Assembly (NCBI GenBank): GCA_017305555.1
Contig: JAFKKM010000018.1
Location: 1-64,000, forward strand
DNA from: Hyphomicrobiales bacterium
GTDB taxonomy: Bacteria > Pseudomonadota > Alphaproteobacteria > Rhizobiales > Xanthobacteraceae
Reading direction: 5' to 3'
Length of the DNA stretch: 64,000 nucleotides
Shown here: piece by piece, positions 51,444 through 61,100 of the stretch
Position numbering within the stretch: the stretch's first letter is position 1
Layout: the number at the start of each line of letters is the position of its first letter
Translations under genes and position numbers: made by a program
The notes under the pieces: model-generated
Told to the model about the DNA's origin: nothing
Seen by the model: only the letters and a program-made list of their open reading frames with translations
Database searches by the model: none

Positions 51444-52185
51444 GAGGTTTCCACTGAGGCGCGCCATCGGACGCGATACGAGGGTGTGAGATACCGGGCG
51501 CGCGGCATCGCGCGCCCGTCGCAACATTGAACCGGCTTTCGGTTTGTCATCGACACCGTCGTGACTTTTCTGTCAGGTGTTAAGGTGTGCGATCAGCCGT
51601 TGGTAACTATACGGTATAGGCCGTTGTAACAAACGCTATCGAGCGGGCGTCCCGTCTCCACCATTCGCGTGAGTATCGATATCGACCGGCCGGATCGACG
51701 TATCGATTTCGAAGCGTTTTCCCCAAATTCCAATATCCCGATTGGTGGGATTCGCTTCCGCCAACTCTTGTGGCGAACACCCTCGATAACGATGCGATTC
51801 AACAATGTACGCTAACCGGGAACAATAGTTTCTATACGCGTAATCGTAGTTGTGCCGTTTCGATCTGCTCAACGTCCGCGCGATTGCATTCGCTAGTATA
51901 GCCAGCGCAAATCTGTCCCATCCGGAGAGCCGATTTTTGAATAATATTTTGAGTTCAGCTGAGTAATACTTTGTACTCGACAGGTTTTACTTTGTTGCAT
52001 CATGCTTGAGCTAAGATAATTTACCTTTGTTAATGCTTCATAGAGGATGTTTGGCTTAACCAAAGGTGTAGGAAATCTTGAGCATTATCTGACTATTCTT
52101 GACCAAGTTGCATTTTTAAGAATATTTTAACCCTCAATTGGGCTGCCAAATTTTGGGCGGCGAAATAATTTTGAGGGTATTGGCG
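51444..52185. other. AT-rich 742-bp region upstream of the adhesin
   Basis: No convincing gene. The 51900-52185 part is strikingly AT-rich against the rest of the window. It should contain the adhesin promoter and a long leader. The only open frames are short minus-strand ones (for example 51636-51872) without family features. Confidence 0.5.
52099..52128 (+). promoter_or_regulatory. Candidate sigma-70-like promoter of the adhesin
   Basis: TTGACC at 52099-52104 and TATTTT at 52123-52128 with 18-base spacing, about 58 bases before the adhesin ATG. Match to the -10 box is weak (4 of 6), so this is a suggestion only. Confidence 0.3.
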
Positions 52186-55100
52186 ATGAACGCTCCCGTT
52201 TTGGTTGCACAGCTTTCCGGTTCTGCTCCCCAATCGTCCGCGCCGCCGAAGAATTTGAAACTCGAGAAGCCGCAAAACGGCCAAGCCGTCACGATTCATC
52301 TCGACGGCAACACGAGACTCGATCTCAGCGATATCTCGAGCGAAAAACTGACTTTCGTCAGGGTCGGCGAGAAACTGATCGTTCTGTTCGACAATCAATC
52401 GACCGTCACTGTCGATCCGGTGTTCGACTCCGGCGGTCATCCGCTCGCTGATGTTGCATTCGATCTCGGTCAGAACCGATTGGTGACCGGCGACGAATTC
52501 GCCACGCTGTTTCCGATCACCACTGACCAATCCGTGCTTCCGGCTGCCGGAGGCAATAGCGGCCCCACGGGCGGCGCAAACTTCTCCGACGCTCATGTCA
52601 ACGCGTTGACTGATCCGAATGCGCCGTTGGCGTTGCTGGGGGATGAGAACAACGGTTCGCAGTTCGGCTCACAAGCACAGACCGATGGTGGTGCGCCGAT
52701 TGTGAGCGAGCTTTTCGCCAATGCCGGTTTGAACGAAGCGAATTTGACCGGGGGCACCGCCGAGAATGTCGGCCTTACCACCATCATGGGTTCTCTCGGT
52801 GTCAACTTCGGTACGGCCGCGAGCTCGGCGGTGCTGTCGTTCAATGACGGCCAGGGGAGCCTTGCCACGTTGCGATCCGAGGGCGAGGTCGTCAACTTCG
52901 TGCGCGTGGCGGATGCCGCGGGGCATTTCACGCAACTGATCGGCTTCGTCGGAGCAGACCCGAGCATCGTTGCAAATCGGGTTTTCATTGCGACGCTCGA
53001 TGCCACGGCGGAGAGTGGCGGCTACACGATCACTCTGTTGCGTCCGGTCGATCACGGCGGCGCCGGTGCCGATACGCTCAGCTTTGCACTTAATGTCACG
53101 GCGGCCGATCAGTTCGGTTCTGCCCAGACTCAAATCACCGTCAATGTTCAGGACGATATCGTCGCCTTGAGCGGCGATGTTGCCGCGCAGGGCGTGACCG
53201 AGGACGGGCTTGCCGGCGCGAACGACTTCACTGCCGGTGCCGGTTCAACCGGTCCGGTTGACCTGCATATCAATTGGGGCGCGGACAACGACCTGCGCGG
53301 CACCAGCGCGGGTGATGCCTTCGGGCGTACGCTGTCGTTCCTGACCAGCAATGGCAGCGAGGAGAACTCGACGCTTACAGCGGTCACTGGTTCGGAGCAG
53401 CCAGTTGTCAATCTGGCGCTGGCGATCACTGGCGAGAATGGTGGGGCGTTGTCGTCGAGCGGCGTCGAGCTCCAGTATGTTGTGACGTCGCGTCCCGATG
53501 GCGGCGAGGTTTTGACAGCCTATAAGGGCGACGGGCGTGGCGATGATGCGCGCGTCTTTTTGCTGACACTGGATCCGACGTCGGCGCATGGCGCCTATAG
53601 CTTCGACCTGCTCGGCACGCTGGATCACGCGACAGGCTCGGATTCCATCGGGCTGACTTTCACGGTGCAGGCGGCGGATGCCGATGGCGACATCGTCAAC
53701 ACCTCGTTCACGGTTAATGTCGCCGATGACGCGCCGGTTGCGCGCGACGTTGTCGCCGATATGGCGGAAAATGATATTCACGTCATCACTCTGGTCGAAG
53801 GAGTGGATTACTCCTTCGGGACCGACACGCATGACGCATCGGTCGTGCTTTCGGCACCGACCTTCTCGGACGTGCCTTCCGGCATTGTCCTCGGTACGCC
53901 CGCCATAACGCTTGATGCCAACGGTCATATTACGATCGCGCCGGGAACGGCCTTCGACGCCTTGTCGGCTGGCGCGACAGCGGTGATGCACATTCCCTAT
54001 ACCATCACCGATGGTGACGGCGACGCGATCACCCAGACCATCTCGGTCACCATCCACGGCACCAACGACGCGCCGGTCGTTACATCTGGCGAGCAATCCG
54101 GTGGGGTTGCGGACGTCGCGGAGACGATCAATCCGGCGGCGAGTGCGGGCGATCTGTCGGCGACCGGCACGATCGGTTTTGCCGATGTCGATCTCTCCGA
54201 CCGTCCGACGGCGGGCTTCACGCTGACGTCGACGGTGCCGAGTTCGGGACTGGTGCTGAGCAGCGCGCAGGAGGCGGCGCTGGAAGGTGCGTTCGCGATC
54301 GCGCCCGGCGGAGCCAACGCCAACAACGGCACGGTCGACTGGACCTATGCGATTGCCGAGAGCGAGGTGGACTTCCTCGCGGCGGGCGAGAGCGTGGTGC
54401 TGACTTACACAGTGACGGTGGACGACGGCCATGGCGGTAGTGTCGATCAGCCGGTGACGATCACGGTGACCGGCGCCAACGACACGCCGGTGATTGAGGC
54501 GGGCACGGCGTCGCTGACGGAGCTTTACGATCACACGCTGGACTTCTCGGCGCACTCGGTGTCGGGTTCGCTGAACTTCACGGATGTCGACCTGAACGAC
54601 GTCGGGCACACGGCGAGCGTGATCTCGGTTGCGCGGTCCGGCGAGACCGACGGCCTTCCGAGCGGTTTCTTCGGCAACCCGCTGGTGTTGTCCTATCTGC
54701 ACATCGACGCGGTGACGAAGGCGGCGGGTTCGTCGAGCGGTCAGATCGACTACACATTCTCGGCGCCGGACACGCAGTTCGACTATCTGGCGAAGGGCCA
54801 GACGGTGACGCTGACCTATACGGTGCGGCTGAACGACGGCGACGGCGGGATCACGACGCAGACAGTTGCGGTGACGGTGACCGGGACCAACGACCGTCCG
54901 TTGTTCCTGGCGGGCGACGTGCGGGTCGGGTACGAGAATGCGGACACGACCGGGTCGTCGGTGCCCGAGACGTTCAACGGGCTGCTTGTGTTTGGCGATG
55001 CGGACCGCGACGACGTGGGCCACACGGCGAGCGTGACGGGATTTGCGGCGACCGGGACCACGGCTGGATTGAACGCGGCGGACGTTACGGGCGCGCTGCA

Positions 55101-58100
55101 TATCGATGCGACGACGAAGGCCGCGAACGCGAACTTCGGGACGGTGTCGTGGTCGTTCTCGGCCGCGGACAAGGCGTTTGACTATCTTGCCGACGGCGAG
55201 ACGGTGACGCTGGCGTATCAGGTTATGCTCGACGACGGCGAGGGCGATTCCAACAGCACGGACACGACGACGATCTATGTGACGATCGTCGGAACCAACG
55301 ACCGTCCGGTGATCACGACGGGCGACCAGACCCGCGGTCTGATAGAGTATCAGCACGCGACCGGTTCGGGGACGATGCATACGACGGGGGGCGCGTTCGA
55401 CTTTACCGATGTGGATCTGACGGACGTTCACACGACGGACGCGTCACTGACGGGCGCGGTGTGGTCTGGGGGCGGGACGATCCCCGCAGCGACGCAGGCG
55501 GCGCTCGCGCATGCGCTGACGACATCGATCACGAATGACTCAAATGGCGACGGCGCGGGTCAGATCGGCTGGACCTTTGGCCTTGCGGATCAGCAGGTCG
55601 ACTTCCTTGCGAAGGGCGAGACGCTGACGTTGACCTATACGGTTGCGCTGCAGGACGACAGCCAGACTGGCAACGACGCGGCGCTGACCAAAACGGTGAC
55701 CATTACCATCACGGGAACCAACGACATACCCGTATTGACGTCGGCGACCGGCGCCTGGACGGAATGGGTCGACACGACCGGTTCGACCGGTGTCCATTCG
55801 GTCTCGGGTACGATCGGCTTCACCGATGTCGACCTGAACGATGTCGGCCATCAGGTCGACGTAACCAACATGAGCGCCAGCGGCGTGACCGACGGCCTGT
55901 CATCGGCCGAGCTGTTTGCGCTTCGCTATTTCGCGCTGCAGATCGACGGTACCACCAAGGCTGCCGGGTCTTCCAGCGGCAGCGCGGCCTGGACCTTCCG
56001 GGCGATTGACGGCTCGTTCGACTATCTGGCGGAAGGCCAAACGGTGACGCTGACCTATACCGTGCGGGTCAAGGACTTTGACGGCGGCCAGGACACCGAC
56101 ACGATCACGATCACAGTGCATGGCACCAACGACCGGCCGGAGTTCAACTTCGTCAACCCGGGGGCGCTGGGTTTTGGCGCCGAGTTTGTCGGCCAGACCG
56201 GCAGCACTGCCGATCAGGTTGTGACTGGCACATTGCAGTTCCGTGACGCCGACCGCGACGATGTCGGCCACACGGCAAGCGCCGCCTTCAAGGAAGCCTA
56301 CGGCGTGACGAGCGGGCTCGATCCGGCTTCCGTTCATGATGCGGTCGACATCACCGCGGTGGGGAAGAACGCCGACAGCACCAACGGCACCGTGGCGTGG
56401 CGGTTCGCCGCCGACGACGCGACGTTCGACTATCTTGCCGCCGGCGAGGCGGTGGTGCTGGCCTACGACGTGACAGTGGACGACAACGAAGGACTGTCGA
56501 ACTCGACCGACACCATCACGATCTACGTCACGATCCTCGGCACCAACGACGCGCCTGTGATCGCCGGCGGTCCGATCGACCTGACGGATAGTGAACTCAC
56601 CGGCGTTCAGGGCTCTACTGCTGTGCTGGCACACGGCGGCACATTTGTCTTCGACGATGCCGACCTAAGCGACACCCACACCGCCTCCGCGGTCCTGACC
56701 GGTACGAACTGGAACGGCGGCACGACGATTCCGTCCGATACGCAGACGGCGATTGAGGCTGCACTGAGCGCCGCAGTGACGACGGCGGCTACTGGTGCGG
56801 GAAGTGGCGAGATATCCTGGAACTTCTCGCTCCAGGACCACTTCCTCGACTTCCTCGCGGCAGACGAGACGTTGACCCTGACCTACACGGTGCAGGTCAC
56901 GGATGTGCATGGCGGCAGTGCGAGCCAGTTTGTGACTGTGACGATCCACGGCACGAATGATGCGCCAGTGATTGTGTCCGGTGCTTCGGATGCGGCTGGT
57001 ACGGTTGTTGAGGCTGGGGATCTTGCCGGGATCGGCGAGGCGGGTCTTGGCGGAGCGTTGCATGTTGCGGCGTCGCTGGGGGCGGATCCTGGTGTGGCGG
57101 CTGCGCTAAGCGGGCTTGACGGTCATTTGCCGGTGCCGGCTACGCCGCCGGCCGGGGTTCCTGTGGTGGTCACGCAGGCTGATATCCATGGTGCGCTTGT
57201 CGCGATCGCGGGGATTGCCGGCGACATGGGCACGGCGATTGCGGTTGTGTGGCAGCATATGGACGGCCTCTACGGCACGCACGGTGCGAACGACACCAAT
57301 CTGAACGCGGCGTTCCTGTATCTTGGGCTTGAGTATGCGTCGTATGTGAAGGGCGGCGGCTCGCCGCTGGTCGATGTTGTGGCGAAGTACATTGCCGACG
57401 GCGGCGATGCGGACACGTTGCCGGACCGGGTGCAGTCGCTGCACGACAATCTGCTGGGCAATCTGACGGAGTATGCGCTGACCCAGCGTTATGGCGCGGG
57501 CACGGCGCTGCATGATCAGATGCACGCCCTTGTGTCGGGTCAGGATGCGAGCCTGCTGACGCGGACCGGCCAGGCGGTCGGGGGCTACGAGAACGATCCG
57601 GCGGGCAGCACGGCGTCGGACGGGCATGCGTTCGACCTTGCCCACGGTTATGCGATGCATGTGAGCGGCCAGTTGGCGGCGAACGACGTCGACCACGGCG
57701 ACAACGCCGGGCTGACGTGGACGATCGAGAGCGCCGGGACCTACGGCACGATGGCGATCGATGCGACGACGGGCAAGTGGACGTACACGCTGGACGATAG
57801 CCGCGGGGCAACGCAGGCGCTGGGCATGGGCGATCATGCGACGGAAAGCTTCGTGGCCACCGTCACGGACACGCACGGCGCCAGCGCCACGCAGACCGTG
57901 ACCGTCACCATCAACGGCACCAACGACGCGCCGGTTCTGACGACGGCGGCAGGGCAGGCGCAGGCGACGCTGTTTGCGGGCGGCGGGCTGGCTCATGTGA
58001 CGACGGCGGATGTTGCGTGGGATCACAAGTTCCACTTCGATGTTGCGACGGGTTCGACGAACCGGATGGATCCGACGCTCGACGCGCAGATCGGGACGCT

Positions 58101-61100
58101 GCTGTCGCAGCATCCGACGGATATGCAGACGGTGCTGAGCGGCGTTGAAGGTCTGCTGGGTCACTCGGCCGGTGCGGCGGATGCGATTGCTGCGGTGTGG
58201 ACCTACATCGACAGTCACTACACCACCTATTACGACAACGCGCTCAACGCGGCCGGAGTCCGTCTTGCGATTGCGTATGCGGAATACGTCAAGGGCGGCG
58301 GGGAGCCGCTGACGGGCGTGATCGTGAAATATACGGCGGACACTGATGGATCTGGTTCGCCGGACCGGGTGCAGTCGATGCACGACAACATCCTGGGCAA
58401 CCTGGATCAGGCGTCCATCCAGGACCGGTTCCTGTCGGGAGCGAATCCGCATGCGGACCCGGCGTTGTATGCGCAGCTTGAGGCGGAGATCACGGGTGCG
58501 GGCCTGCCGTTGGGTCGTCCGATCTACTCGGGGAACGAGAGCGGCTTCCAGTCCGATCCGGCTCCGAGCATCGCATGGGACGTGGCGAACGGTTTGCTGC
58601 CTGGCGGTACGCATCAGGCGGTGAGCGGCCAACTGACGGCGACCGACGTCGATACCAACGATGTGGGTCATCTGACCTGGTCGCTCGACCATGCGGCGAC
58701 GTATGGCACGATGACGATCGATGCCGGCACGGGCGAGTGGACCTACACGCTGGACAACAGCCTGAATGAGACGCGGGCGCTGGGCGCGGGCGAGGTGGTG
58801 ACCGAGAGCTTTGTGGCGACCGTCACGGATGTGCATGGCGGCAGTGCGAGCCAGTTTGTGACTGTGACGATCCACGGCACGAATGATGCGCCAGTGATCG
58901 GCGCGGGCACCGTGGTGATCAACGGCAATTTCGAGGCGGATAGGTCATACCAGACTGTCAATGCTCCGGAAGGAAGCTATTCGGATGGCTCGCCTCAGGG
59001 GTGGACTGTCTCCGGTCCAACCTACGGCGGCTGGTTCGCGCCGAACAACACGTCGCTTCCCGATGCGCAGGGCGCTCATGGCAACAACGTGCTGTGGCTC
59101 AACGACGGCCAGACGGCGACGCAGATCGTCGGAACGGCAGCCGTGGGGCATTACGAATTGAGTGTTGATGTCGGAGATCGTATTGACGCCAGTCTGACCG
59201 GCCTGCCGGCTTATTCCATCAGCCTTTATGCTGGCGGGACGCTCGTCGCGAACCATATCACAACCGCGACGGCCGCCGATGGTCCCGCATGGACCAAGAT
59301 AACGCTTGGCGGCAACATCGATGCAACGTTGGCGGGACAGCCGCTCAGCATCCGGCTGGAAAATCTAGAAGCGCCTGGCGCGAGCGGTGATTTCTCCCAG
59401 CAGGTCCAGGTCAACTTCGACAACGTCAAGCTCGATTTTGTATCGACCCGGAGCCTGTCGACCATCACCGAGGACGACATCGGCAACGGCGGCCAAACCG
59501 TCGCGAGCATTCTCGGCAACTCGGTGACCGACGTTGATCACGGTGCGGTGCAGGGGATTGCGATCATCGGTGACAATGCCGGCAACGGTACATGGCAATA
59601 TCAGGACGCCGGCGGCCACTGGGTCGATTTCGGAACCTACAGCACGACTGCGGCCCTGTTGCTGACGGCGAGCGACCTGGTTCGCTTCGTTCCGAATGGC
59701 GCCTATGGAACGACGGCGTCGTTCGACTACGTGGCCTGGGATCAAACCTCCGGCACGACGTATGGAACGGCCAATGTCACCATGCGCGGCGGCAGTACCG
59801 CGTTTTCCGACGCCACCGGCCACGCGCTCATCGACGTCACCAGCATCAACGATGCGCCGGTGTTGCGGCAGGTGACCGACGTGACAGGCACCGAGGACAT
59901 GCCGGTCTATCTGGCGCAGGTCCAGCACTCATGGTCCGCCTTCGATCCCGACGCGAGCTTTGCACGCGAGGAGCAGGTGTCCCTCACGCTGAAAGTGGAC
60001 CCTGCGCTCGGGACGTTAAGCGCCTCAAGCAGCGGGCTCAGTGGATCGTTCACGTTCGTTTCGAACGGCGATGGCTCGCTGACCATCACCACGACGGCCT
60101 CGCCCGGCGATCCACGGGATGCAATCACACTCCTGAATACACTGTTGCGGGGTGACAACTTCGGTCCGAACAATCACAACGGCATCACCTTCACGCCCGC
60201 GCCGAATTTCAATGGTGACGTGACGGTCAGCTACATACTGGACGATCACGGCTACAGCGGCGTTCCGGGTACTTCGACATCGTCCGGGCAATTCAATATC
60301 CATATCGATGCGGTGAACGACGCGCCGGTGGCAGTCGCGGATTCCTATGCGACGGCTGCGAACGCGGTGCTGATCGTGGACGCGGCTCATGGACTCGTAA
60401 CAAACGATACCGATGCCGAACATTCTGTGCTGGCGAGCATCGTGGACCACGGGCCGTCACATGGTTTGCTGTCGCTCAATGCCGATGGCTCGTTCAGCTA
60501 TACGCCAACGGCGGGCTTCTCCGGACAAGACAGCTTCACTTACCGCGCCAACGACGGATCGCTGGATTCGAACATTGCGACGGTCACTATCGATGTCACC
60601 GCGCCGCCAAATGCAGCACCCATCGTTAATGGCGAATCGATCATCGCAAACGGATTCGCTGAGCGAATGGATCCGAATGTGCCGAGCCGGTGGGTGCCGC
60701 ATGGCGACGCCGGACACTATTCGATACCGACGTTGGCGTTACTTTGGAATGATTCGGACGGCGATGGCGACAAGCTGACAATCACCAACGTATCGGGCAT
60801 CGGCAGTCTTTCGGCCGATGGTCAGTATGTCTTGGTGCCGTATGGAACGACGGGTGATATCAACTATACTGTGTCTGACGGCATCCATTCTGTCATGGGC
60901 ATTGCATCCGTTGCCGTGCAGAACGGGAATCTTGCTGGCAGCGGCGGTAACAACATTCTCGTCGATAACAGCTTTGGCGGGATGCATTTCGTTGGTGGAG
61001 GCGGAAACGACATTCTTGTAAACAATGGCTTCACGGGAAGTGATACGTTTGGGGATGCTCAATATGCCAACGATACGTCGGGGACCGCGGGTAATGATCT

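Noticed and set aside
51636-51872. 78-codon minus-strand frame in the AT-rich region before the adhesin
   Set aside because: No recognisable domain, no ribosome-binding site, and overlapping frames in the same region; not enough to call a gene.
53245-55431. A 728-codon minus-strand open frame inside the adhesin gene
   Set aside because: Composition is Arg/Val/Gly/His-biased, it has no domain, and it mirrors the VCBS repeats. The plus-strand adhesin is strongly supported.
56896-58898. CRISPR-like array suggested by repeated blocks in the adhesin
   Set aside because: The repeats lie inside a coding frame, are in VCBS units of several hundred bases and are not short, regular repeats separated by unique spacers of equal length.
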